NCBI GenBank assembly: GCA_018268355.1 | Contig: JAFDWR010000001.1 | Location: 153,961-217,960 of the forward strand | Reading direction: 5' to 3' | Source of the DNA: Armatimonadota bacterium | Lineage (GTDB): Bacteria; Armatimonadota; Fimbriimonadia; Fimbriimonadales; Fimbriimonadaceae | DNA: 64,000 bases | Shown: piece after piece, positions 24,732-32,322 of the stretch | How positions within the stretch are numbered: position 1 is the stretch's first letter | How the letters are laid out: every line of letters starts with the position of its first letter | Translations under genes and position numbers: made by a program | Notes under the pieces: generated by a model | The model's database searches: none | Seen by the model: only the letters and a program-made list of their open reading frames with translations | Told to the model about the DNA's origin: nothing

Positions 24732-27700
24732 TTAGCCGACGAGGAAGTCGGCGACCTTGAGCGGCAGCTCCTGACCCGGCTGCAGCGAGTCGCGCAGCAC
24801 CGGGCGATAAGGATAAACCCGCTCGGCGAGGAACGCGGGGTGGCCGTCGCGGTCCTGGACCACGCCCATCACGGTGGAATAGGGCGAACACACAATCGCT
24901 GCGCCATACCGCTGATAAGTCTCATCAAAGCAGGTCACGTTCAGCAGTCCGGTCTCATCCTCCAGGTCAAAAAAGACCACGCGCTTGCCCGTTCGCGTCG
25001 GTGGGAATCGAAGGCGAATCGGGTTGCCGACCACAAAGGCGCGCTGTCCCGGGGGAAGACGCTTCACCTGGTCGGCGGTGAGCCCGCCCCGCGAGAGCAC
25101 CCGTGCCCGCTCGAAGGCGACGAGGTGGTGCTCGATGTCCAGGCCGAGGAACTTGCGGTCATAGATCGCCCGCTCCTTTTGGGTGAAGTCGGCGACCGAA
25201 TCCATGAGGGCAGGGGCAGGGAATTCGAGGGGCAAGGTCCCCTCGTTCAGCCCCGCGAGGGTGTTCGCATAGTCGTCGGCGCGGTTGAGGTTCCAAAGCA
25301 GTGCGCGCCGGTTCGGAAAGAGCGAATCGAACCCGCCGCACAGGATGAGCGCCTCCAGCTCGTCGCGTGCGGGCCGGACCCGCGCCACAAAGTCGAAAAA
25401 CGACGTGAACGGCTGCTCGCGCACGATCCGCTGTTGGGTCGCTACGGAAAGGCCCGAAACCTGGGCGAGCCCAACCCGGATCCCCGCGTTGGGGAGGACG
25501 ACCTGGGGATCGGATTCCGCGCGGACATCCTCCACCGAGAACTTGACCTCGCTACGGCTCACGTCCACCCCGAGCACCTTCACCCCGCGCAGCCGTGCCT
25601 CGTTCGCAATCGTCGCGGGGCCATAGTAGCCGGCGGGTTGGGCGTTCAGCAGCGAGGCAAAGTACTCGGCGGGAAAGTGCTGCTGCAGCCAGATGCAGCG
25701 CAGTGAGATTTCGGCAAACGCGAGCGCGTGCCCTTGGGCAAAGCCGTAGCCGTTGAACCCCGCGACGAGGTCATAGACCTGCTCGGCAACCCCTTGGGCA
25801 AAGCCGTTGTCAACGATCTTCCGGACAACCTGGGTCTTGATCTGGGCGGCAAAGTCCTCGCGACGCTTCTTATAGATCGACTCACGGATGTCCTCCGATT
25901 CGCCCGAGGTGTAGCCGCCAAACCGCTGGAGAAGGAGGTCGACCTGCTCCTGAAAAACGACGATGCCATAGGTCTCGCCGAGGATGTCGCGCAGGGCAGG
26001 ATGGTCGAAGGTGAAGGGCTTACCACGCCGACGCGCGATCAGCTCGTTGATCTTCACCGCGCCGCCAACGCCGGGACGGATGCCCGCCTGGACCAGGCTC
26101 GCGTCGCGCAGGTTTTCGGTCTTGATGCGGATGTGGGCCTGGCGCATGGCGGGCGAGGCCGACTGGGGGATGCCGATCAGCTCGCCCGACCGCATTGCGG
26201 CATAGGTTTCGGGGACGTCCCAGGGTGCGGTTTCTACGCAGAAGTCCAGCTCCTGACGCCGGATCGCCTCCTCGGTCCCCGAGAGCACATCCTGACCGCG
26301 CAGGCAAAGGATGTCGAACTTGTCGAAGCACCGCTTCGCGCTCCGCTTGTCCCACTGCATGATCTTCACCGCCTCGATCGCGGAGTGGGTGACGGGAACA
26401 AAGTCGCAGACCGGCTCCCGCGAAACGACGACGCCGGAAGGGTGGGATCGCAGGTTGCGGGGGATGTCCATCATGCGCTCGGCGAGGCGGAACACCCAGC
26501 GGTACCGTTCGGGGTCGATGTTGCTCTGCCGTAGTTCGGGGCGGCTTTCGAGCGCGCGTTCGAGCCGGTCGGGCGAAACCCCGCCGTGGATTCGCTTGGC
26601 GAGGAACTTGATCTGCTCCTCGGGGATTCCGAGCACCTTTCCAACCTCGCGGATGATGCCCCGCGAGCAGTACGCGCCAACCGCGCCAACGGTGGCGACG
26701 TGGTCGTTGCCGTACTTCGTAACGAGATACTGGCGGACGTCCTCGCGGCGACCCGCCTCAAAGTCGATGTCGATGTCCGGCCTTTTGCTGCCGTCGGCGG
26801 GAAGAAATCGGTCGAAGTGGAGCCGGTGTTCGTGGGCGTCAATGCGCGAGAAGCCGAGCAGAAAGGAGACGACGGAATCGACAACCGACCCGCGCGCGCT
26901 GAAGTGAATCCCTTGCTCGCGGGCCTCGCGGCACATGTCCCAGGCAACGAGGAAGTGGCGCGAGAAGCCAAGCTTTTGAATTCGCAGCAGCTCGTGGTTC
27001 ATGCGGCGTCGAAAGGCGGCATCGGCGAGGGGGCGCAGGCGGCGCATTCCGGCGTAGACCTGCTCTCGCAGGAGGTCATCTTCGTCGGCGGCAAAGGGCG
27101 GAAGCTCGGACCGGGGCGGGAGGACGCTGTCGTCAACAAGATCGGCCACGCGCATCGTGGCGGCAACCCAGTCGGGCTGGTCGGCATAGACCTCGGCGAG
27201 CTGGGGATAGGTGCGGAAGGTCCTCTCGGCGTTGAGTGCGCGGCGGGGAAGGGCAAAGCCTTCGGGCTGGCCCTCGGCACGGCTCGGCTTTCGAGGTTCA
27301 AAGTCGTCAATCTCGATGAGGTGGTGAATGCAGGTCAGCACGTCTTGGACCGGGAAGTGCGCGTGCTCGGCGTGGGTGATCGGTCCGCCCGCGATGAGCT
27401 GAACTCCGGTGCGTTCGGCGAGCTCGATGAGGCCCGCTTCGACCGCCCTACGACCGGGGAGAAAGGTGCGCTCGACTTGGAGGAAGGTGTGGTCGCGGCC
27501 ATAGAGGTGGATCAGTCGGTCGAGCGTTTCCTTCGCGTGGTCGTGCTTTCGGCGCGCGAGGGCATGGTCGATGGGCGATCCCGCCCCGCCGCTGAGGCAG
27601 ATGAGGTCGTCGGTGTGGTGGGCGAGGCGTTCCCAGGTGGCGAGGGGGAAGAGGCGCGGCTCGCTGAGGTGGCATTCGGTGATGAGCCGGCTGAGGCTTC

Positions 27701-28247
27701 TCCAGCCCTTTTGGGTGCGCGCGACGAGGACGATTTCGCCCCCTTCGTCGAGTTCGAAGGTCGCTCCGAGGAGCGGTTTGACGCTCAGGCTGCGGGCGAT
27801 CTGGTCGAATTCGGCGGCACCGCTGAGCGAGAAGGGATCGGCGATGAGGGCCGCACTCGCGCCCGACCGCGCGGCATAGGCGGCGGCTTCTTCGGCGAGC
27901 ATGGCCCCGCGACCATAGGCATAGCCGCTCAGGATGTGGAGGGCGGCGAATCGGCGAGTCTGTGGGGTCTTGTAACCGGCGAGGCGTGGCTCGTGGACGT
28001 AGCCACAGGCGCGGGCGACCTTCTCATCGCGCAGCTTAGTGAGGCGGTCGGTCTTCTCGGCCTTGGGGTCCTCGGGATAGAGGACGGAAGTGCCGTGGGC
28101 GATCGCCTCGCCCAGCGAGGGCATTTCGTGGACCGCCGGCTTCTTGATGCCTGGTCGTCGCCGGAGCTCGCGGTAGGGCTCGAACTCCCACCACTTTCCG
28201 GCGATGCGGATTCGCTCTTCAGAGTCCAAGGGCGGCTTCCCACTCAC
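24732..28247 (-). CDS. dnaE2: error-prone DNA polymerase III alpha subunit DnaE2/ImuC
   Basis: 1171 residues. Polymerase catalytic Asp residues lie in PDIDIDFEAGRRED (Asp493, Asp495) and KRCFDKFDILCLRG. GYGFAQGHALAFAEISLRC and the OB fold near the C-terminus (VVFFDLEDETGLLNVTCFD) fit the DnaE2 branch. About 100 residues precede the PHP domain and contain RIRIAGKWWEFEPYRELRR, resembling the small WW-EPYRE-type proteins found in ImuB/ImuC loci. The PHP domain is degenerate (HILS at 104-107 and IADP at 135-138 replace the usual HxHS and TDH), so proofreading metal sites are missing. It performs mutagenic translesion synthesis with ImuB and starts 29 nt inside imuB. Confidence 0.95.
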   Translation of the reverse strand: MSGKPPLDSEERIRIAGKWWEFEPYRELRRRPGIKKPAVHEMPSLGEAIAHGTSVLYPEDPKAEKTDRLTKLRDEKVARACGYVHEPRLAGYKTPQTRRFAALHILSGYAYGRGAMLAEEAAAYAARSGASAALIADPFSLSGAAEFDQIARSLSVKPLLGATFELDEGGEIVLVARTQKGWRSLSRLITECHLSEPRLFPLATWERLAHHTDDLICLSGGAGSPIDHALARRKHDHAKETLDRLIHLYGRDHTFLQVERTFLPGRRAVEAGLIELAERTGVQLIAGGPITHAEHAHFPVQDVLTCIHHLIEIDDFEPRKPSRAEGQPEGFALPRRALNAERTFRTYPQLAEVYADQPDWVAATMRVADLVDDSVLPPRSELPPFAADEDDLLREQVYAGMRRLRPLADAAFRRRMNHELLRIQKLGFSRHFLVAWDMCREAREQGIHFSARGSVVDSVVSFLLGFSRIDAHEHRLHFDRFLPADGSKRPDIDIDFEAGRREDVRQYLVTKYGNDHVATVGAVGAYCSRGIIREVGKVLGIPEEQIKFLAKRIHGGVSPDRLERALESRPELRQSNIDPERYRWVFRLAERMMDIPRNLRSHPSGVVVSREPVCDFVPVTHSAIEAVKIMQWDKRSAKRCFDKFDILCLRGQDVLSGTEEAIRRQELDFCVETAPWDVPETYAAMRSGELIGIPQSASPAMRQAHIRIKTENLRDASLVQAGIRPGVGGAVKINELIARRRGKPFTFDHPALRDILGETYGIVVFQEQVDLLLQRFGGYTSGESEDIRESIYKKRREDFAAQIKTQVVRKIVDNGFAQGVAEQVYDLVAGFNGYGFAQGHALAFAEISLRCIWLQQHFPAEYFASLLNAQPAGYYGPATIANEARLRGVKVLGVDVSRSEVKFSVEDVRAESDPQVVLPNAGIRVGLAQVSGLSVATQQRIVREQPFTSFFDFVARVRPARDELEALILCGGFDSLFPNRRALLWNLNRADDYANTLAGLNEGTLPLEFPAPALMDSVADFTQKERAIYDRKFLGLDIEHHLVAFERARVLSRGGLTADQVKRLPPGQRAFVVGNPIRLRFPPTRTGKRVVFFDLEDETGLLNVTCFDETYQRYGAAIVCSPYSTVMGVVQDRDGHPAFLAERVYPYRPVLRDSLQPGQELPLKVADFLVG

Positions 28248-29385
28248 GCAGGGCTCTTTGTTCGCGCGGGATTTCGATCTGGGAGGCGACCCGGAGGGCG
28301 GTCTCGCCGAAGTTCCTTTGCACCGCGTTGACCGCCTCGCCGAAGCGGGTTTGTTTGGCCTCGTTGTCGAGCGATTGGTCGAGGTTGCGCTGGGTGGGTT
28401 CGACCTTCTGGAGGTCGCCTAGCCAGAGCCGCACTTCGGTGACGGGGTTGGGACCGGGGTCAAAGACGACGCTGCGCAGCGCGGCCAGGCATCCAAAGAC
28501 GGTGCTGATCGGCTTTTGGAGGGGCTTTTCGATGCGCTGGACCCCTTCGTCGGTCTCGATGAAGAGTGTCATCGCGCGGGCTTGCCGCTCTTGGGTGGTG
28601 AGCGCGTTCCCGGCGCGGTTGGCGAGGGTGCGCAGGGCGTCTTGGACCGCGAGCCCTTCGGTGGTGCCGCCCTCAAATCGGACGGAGAAGCCAAGGGAGC
28701 GTTCGGGATAGAGGGGGCGGATCGGCTCGTAGTGTTCGCCGCGGGCAAGGGTTGTCATGAGGAGGGCTGATTTTCCGAATTGGGCGTAGAGGATGTCGTC
28801 GGGGATGAGCGAGAGGTCGCCAACGGTGGGATAGCCGAGGAAGGCGAGCCTTTGGGTGTGTTCGGGGTCGAGATAAGGGAGGGCGCGAACCGAAAGCGGG
28901 TTGAGGAAGCCGTGGGGGTCTCGCCAGGGGCGGGTTCGGGCATCGTAGGCGGCGCCGAGCCTTGCGAGCCACTTACTCTCCGCGAGCCCCCAGCGGACGC
29001 GGGGCGGGTTCGCCCCGATGAAGCTCATCTGGAGCCTTTGGACAACGGTGAGGGCGATCGCGACGGGGTCGGGGTGGAGCGACAGGTCGAGGAAGGCGAC
29101 GTGTTGGTCTTCGGGCTCGATCGTGTTGGAGTAGCGGGGCAGGAGGTCGAGCCACCGACGCTGGTGGGTGCGAAAGGCGTCTTCGCGCCAGGCTTCGTGT
29201 TCGAGGCCCTCAACGAGGGCGCGGGCCTGCTTGAAGTCCATGCCGAGCTGGACACCGCGCGAGCGGGCGAGCGGGTTGGCGTCGAGGACTTGCTTTTGCC
29301 GGGTGATGACCCAGGGTCGATCGTCGGGACTGGGTGCGGCCCAAGAATAGAATCCGTCCAACGCTACGGCAAGCAAAGTCTGCAT
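28219..29385 (-). CDS. imuB: ImuB-like inactive Y-family polymerase
   Basis: 388 residues with a Y-family fold but lost catalytic acids. The N-terminal motif reads ALDGFYS in place of DMDAFF, and the SIDE motif is replaced by QHVAFLD (His95, Val96 at the Asp-Glu positions). VRWGLAESKWLARLGAAYDA and LPYLDPEHTQRLAFLGYPTVGDL correspond to palm/thumb segments. ImuB acts as a clamp-associated adaptor for ImuC in SOS mutagenesis. No imuA is seen upstream. A palindromic operator candidate lies 30-58 nt before the ATG. Confidence 0.9.
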   Translation of the reverse strand: MQTLLAVALDGFYSWAAPSPDDRPWVITRQKQVLDANPLARSRGVQLGMDFKQARALVEGLEHEAWREDAFRTHQRRWLDLLPRYSNTIEPEDQHVAFLDLSLHPDPVAIALTVVQRLQMSFIGANPPRVRWGLAESKWLARLGAAYDARTRPWRDPHGFLNPLSVRALPYLDPEHTQRLAFLGYPTVGDLSLIPDDILYAQFGKSALLMTTLARGEHYEPIRPLYPERSLGFSVRFEGGTTEGLAVQDALRTLANRAGNALTTQERQARAMTLFIETDEGVQRIEKPLQKPISTVFGCLAALRSVVFDPGPNPVTEVRLWLGDLQKVEPTQRNLDQSLDNEAKQTRFGEAVNAVQRNFGETALRVASQIEIPREQRALREWEAALGL

Positions 29386-29415
29386 GTCAGGCTTTATTAT
29401 CCGCGAAGTCGACGA

Positions 29416-29443
29416 AAAATAGTAGACAAGATTCTACTTTTTG
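29416..29443 (-). promoter_or_regulatory. palindromic operator candidate upstream of imuB (possible LexA box)
   Basis: A perfect inverted repeat AGTAGA-N6-TCTACT (29421-29438), extended by A4/T4 flanks with one mismatch. It overlaps a TACTAT hexamer that could be a -10. Position and partner genes suggest control by LexA or a similar SOS repressor, but the motif is not one of the well-known LexA boxes. Confidence 0.55.
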
Positions 29444-29833
29444 GTTGAGATTTTGGTGACGCCGCCCTGCCCGCGCTGTCCCCGAGTTGGTCAGTGGTGC
29501 AAAGCGTGCTTTGGGGCAGGAGGTTGTGGCGCCGCCCGCGCCCGAGCCTTGCCCTCGTCGCCCTTCGGCTCCTCCGCCCACGGGCGGCGGACAAGCGGGC
29601 AGCAAAGACCTCCGGCATGTTCACTCACCATTGGCCGTTCCCCACCTGGCGAGGCAGGACGCAGAGCCACATTCTGGGATCGCCGCCCCAAATGTCTTCT
29701 TTGCCTAGCAGCCCAGTCTACGAAAACTCTGGCGAGGCAGGACGCCGAGCCGCATTCGGGGGTGAGCGGCCCGGATGGCCGCTCGGGTGGGCGGGAAAGC
29801 GCCGCAGGCAACGCAGCGCTCTCGCCCGCGAAC
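29444..29833. other. 390-bp gap without convincing gene
   Basis: GC-rich interval between the imuB operator and the pnuC 3' end. Open frames cross it but show low-complexity Pro/Arg/Ala composition and no domain. It contains a degenerate direct repeat (annotated separately). No tRNA-like or terminator-like structure is clear. Confidence 0.5.
29646..29757. repeat. pair of 29-bp direct repeats, 83 bp apart
   Basis: Copies at 29646-29674 and 29729-29757 share CTGGCGAGGCAGGACGC and the following 12 bases with two mismatches overall. The order and spacing suggest an imperfect duplication or two members of a dispersed repeat. Confidence 0.7.
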
Positions 29834-30700
29834 TCACGCCGCCGACGCGTCGACCGCAGCATCCGACCGCATCAGCCGGATCCAGTTCACCAGCCCCATC
29901 ACCGCGAGCACCAAGAAGATCGCATACAGCACCGCAGTCGACTCCAAATTCCGGTGCCAATACAGCCCGATGTACATGATGTCCACCAGGATCCAAATCA
30001 CCCAGTTTTCGACCCGCTTCCCGTTCAAAAGGAACTGGGCGGCAATGCTCGAAACCGTGAGCAGCGAATCCAGCTCGGGGACATCGCCCTTGAAGTGCCG
30101 GATGATCGGAATGTAAAGCAGCGTCCCAAGCGCGATCGCCGCGACGACCGCAACGCGTGACAACCAGCTCAAGGATGTGATCTGAAGAGAGTCCGAGGAG
30201 GTGCGTCGTGCCCAGATCCACCAGCCAAGCGTCCAAAGTGCGAGCAGAGCCATCGGACCGACCACATCGGTGAACAACTTCGTGCCGAAGAATTCAGGGA
30301 ACTTCAGCATGCGGACCCCAGGCACAAAGATCACTAGGCCCGCGATCATCGCGAGCAGGATTCCCACCCAGTAGGGCCAGCTCAACTTAGGAAGCTTGGG
30401 TTTATTCTTCGACCACTGCCACCAGCCCATCACGCCCTGAAGGAAGAAGAAGACCTGGAGCGACATGTCCGCAAAGAGCCGCGTGCTGAAGAACACATAG
30501 CCGTAGAGCGTGACATTCACAAGGCCGACAGGGAAGTTCCAGATGTGCTCCACCGCAACCAGGTAAACGCCGATCACGCCAGTCACGAAGCCGAAGAACT
30601 CAAACCAGTCGCTTTTGTAGTGCCACCGGAAGAACATCGCGACCAAGAAGGCGAGCGCGGTCACGATGCCGAGGTTTGCCCTGTCCAGCTTCCGATCCAT
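29834..30700 (-). CDS. pnuC: PnuC-family vitamin transporter
   Basis: 288 residues and seven to eight membrane helices. PnuC-type motifs are WNFPVGLVNVTLYGYVFF, ADMSLQVFFFLQGVMGWWQW and the later repeat with LLTVSSIAAQFLLNGKRVENWVIWI. PnuC proteins facilitate uptake of nicotinamide riboside, thiamine or riboflavin. I see no recognisable TPP, FMN or NAD riboswitch in the 100 bp upstream, so the substrate stays open. TAATCT plus a GGAG site precede the ATG. Divergent from the AraC regulator. Confidence 0.85.
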   Translation of the reverse strand: MDRKLDRANLGIVTALAFLVAMFFRWHYKSDWFEFFGFVTGVIGVYLVAVEHIWNFPVGLVNVTLYGYVFFSTRLFADMSLQVFFFLQGVMGWWQWSKNKPKLPKLSWPYWVGILLAMIAGLVIFVPGVRMLKFPEFFGTKLFTDVVGPMALLALWTLGWWIWARRTSSDSLQITSLSWLSRVAVVAAIALGTLLYIPIIRHFKGDVPELDSLLTVSSIAAQFLLNGKRVENWVIWILVDIMYIGLYWHRNLESTAVLYAIFLVLAVMGLVNWIRLMRSDAAVDASAA

Positions 30701-30800
30701 CTTCTCCAGAGATTACCGACCCCAGCGGGCAAAGGTCGGTAGGACAATCGACTCACCACCCAGAAATCGTTCGTCAAGATAAGAGAGCGACTGCCGACCC

Positions 30801-31532
30801 ATGACCCCAAGCCTGACCATCCTCCGCGAACACGACTCCGAACTTGGCCGGGTCAGCCTGGTTCGAGGGGTGCGCGGGCACGAATTCAATCGCACCTCCT
30901 GCCCCCACCGGCAGTTCTGGCTCATGCTCGGCGGCGAGTGGTCGGAGACGACGGGCGGGCGTTTTCGCCGGATCCGGCGGGGCCAGGCGGTGCACTACGT
31001 CGGACGTCAGCCCAGCCGCCGCGTCGCCGAAACCGACTTCATGGCCGTCTCGGTCCTTGCCCATCCCGCCTCGCCGCGAGGCGCCAAACCTGAGCTACAA
31101 CAAAGCCAAATCCGGGCACTCTGGCGCGCCGCCCAAGCCGTCCAAACCCATCCCGAGGCTCTTCCCGCCGCCCTCGCCGAACTCATCTCGACCGACCAGC
31201 CGGGCAAAGCGGAGGTCCAAGATTGGCTCGAGCACGCCCTCCATCTGCTCGACCAGCGTGACGGACCCGCGATGACCCTCATCGAGCTCGCGGATGCAAT
31301 CGGCATCTCGCCCAACCACCTCTCGATCGAGTTCACCCGCCGGGTGGGCGTCAACCTAAAAACCTACCAGCGGCGGCAACGCCTCCTGCGATCCCTGCGG
31401 ACCGAGCTACCCCTCGGCCGGGCGTGGCCGGTGGGCGGGTTCTATGACAGCAGCCACTTTTACCGCGTGGTGAAGGCGGAAACCGGGTTGTCCCCGCGCG
31501 AACTGGAATCCCTGCTTGCGGCGGTTCCCTAA
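30801..31532 (+). CDS. AraC-family transcriptional regulator
   Basis: 243 residues. The C-terminal HTH pair is clear: LIELADAIGISPNHLSIEFTRRVGV, a linker with LKTYQRRQRLLRSL, and GGFYDSSHFYRVVKAETGLSPRE. The N-terminal 130 residues form a cupin-like effector or sensing region (HRQFWLMLGGEWSETTGGRFRRI). The ligand is unknown. It is divergent from pnuC and 44 nt upstream of an NTF2-like gene, either of which could be a target. Confidence 0.9.
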   Translation: MTPSLTILREHDSELGRVSLVRGVRGHEFNRTSCPHRQFWLMLGGEWSETTGGRFRRIRRGQAVHYVGRQPSRRVAETDFMAVSVLAHPASPRGAKPELQQSQIRALWRAAQAVQTHPEALPAALAELISTDQPGKAEVQDWLEHALHLLDQRDGPAMTLIELADAIGISPNHLSIEFTRRVGVNLKTYQRRQRLLRSLRTELPLGRAWPVGGFYDSSHFYRVVKAETGLSPRELESLLAAVP

Positions 31533-31576
31533 GTTCGTACCGCGTGAATGGCCGGCCCCAGGGGTGAAATAGAGCC

Positions 31577-32020
31577 ATGTTAGCTCCGGTCTGGCTCTCC
31601 GCTGTCCTTCTTCTTGGTCAATCCAACGCCGAGATCGAATCCGTCATCAAGCAATACGCCCAAGCGGCGATCGACTACGATGCGGTCACGATTGAGCGTC
31701 TCTTCCTGCCCGAATACACCGAGATCTCACCGCTCGGCGAGGTCGATTCGCGCGAAAAGACGATTGGCTACTACCGCGTGCCCGCCGACAAGCGCCCCAA
31801 GATTAAGATCACCTTCGAGATCAAGGAGATGAACATCCGCTATCCAGCGAAGAACCTCGCGGTGGTGATCTTCCGCCAGGAGGTCACCCTCCACACGGGG
31901 GAGAAGCCGACGACGCTGCCGTTCCGGCAGACGTCGGTGGTGCGTCGGGAGCGCGATGGGTGGAAGTTCTTCTCGAACCACGTGACGGGGATTCGCGAGC
32001 GCAAAGCTATGGGCGGTTGA
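31577..32020 (+). CDS. exported NTF2-like (DUF4440/SnoaL-type) protein
   Basis: 147 residues. A hydrophobic leader (MLAPVWLSAVLLLGQSNA) precedes an NTF2-like cone: SVIKQYAQAAIDYDAVTIERLFLPEYTEI and the closing strands GWKFFSNHVTGIR. These domains bind small ligands or act as enzymes with few conserved residues; no catalytic pair is evident. Same strand as the AraC regulator upstream, and immediately followed by the palindrome/tandem-repeat region. Confidence 0.75.
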   Translation: MLAPVWLSAVLLLGQSNAEIESVIKQYAQAAIDYDAVTIERLFLPEYTEISPLGEVDSREKTIGYYRVPADKRPKIKITFEIKEMNIRYPAKNLAVVIFRQEVTLHTGEKPTTLPFRQTSVVRRERDGWKFFSNHVTGIRERKAMGG

Positions 32021-32089
32021 GGATGAGTGGGCCGAGGTTTTCACCCCATGTCTCTGCCCGCCAGTCCCCCGGAGTTGGTCGCGGCCTCA

Positions 32090-32149
32090 CCCCATGTCTC
32101 TGGGCGAAGGAGCGAAGCGACGAGGGCGAGGACGGGCAGAGACATGGGG
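32090..32149. repeat. 60-bp palindromic repeat element, copy A
   Basis: Terminal inverted repeats CCCCATGTCTCTG and CAGAGACATGGGG bracket a 34-bp core. The core recurs in inverted orientation at 33950-34011 with one or two differences. A further half copy of the left end lies at 32044-32060. Confidence 0.85.
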
Positions 32150-32264
32150 TGATGACCGGCAGAGACATGGGGTGATGACCGGCAGAGACATGGGGTGATG
32201 ACCGGCAGAGACATGGGGTGATGACCGGCAGAGACATGGGGTGATGACCGGCAGAGACATGAGG
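32150..32264. repeat. five 23-bp tandem repeat units
   Basis: Units start at 32150, 32173, 32196, 32219 and 32242. Each is TGATGACCGG plus CAGAGACATGGGG, the right terminal repeat of copy A; the last has one mismatch. It looks like slippage expansion from the end of the palindromic element. No unique spacers, so not a CRISPR. Confidence 0.92.
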
Positions 32265-32322
32265 TAGTGGGGGCAAAGCCCACTCGGTTCTCTCTCGCAG
32301 AGAGGGGACAAACAACCTCCAG

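Noticed and set aside
29441-30160. Plus-strand frame of 239 codons over the repeat gap
   Set aside because: Low-complexity, overlaps the 3' half of pnuC on the other strand, and contains the direct repeats. No domain or start signal.
30701-30800. Vitamin riboswitch upstream of pnuC
   Set aside because: The short intergenic region has no TPP, FMN or NAD-II-like conserved core that I could recognise.
32150-32264. CRISPR array
   Set aside because: The units are contiguous 23-bp repeats with no variable spacers, and no cas gene is nearby.
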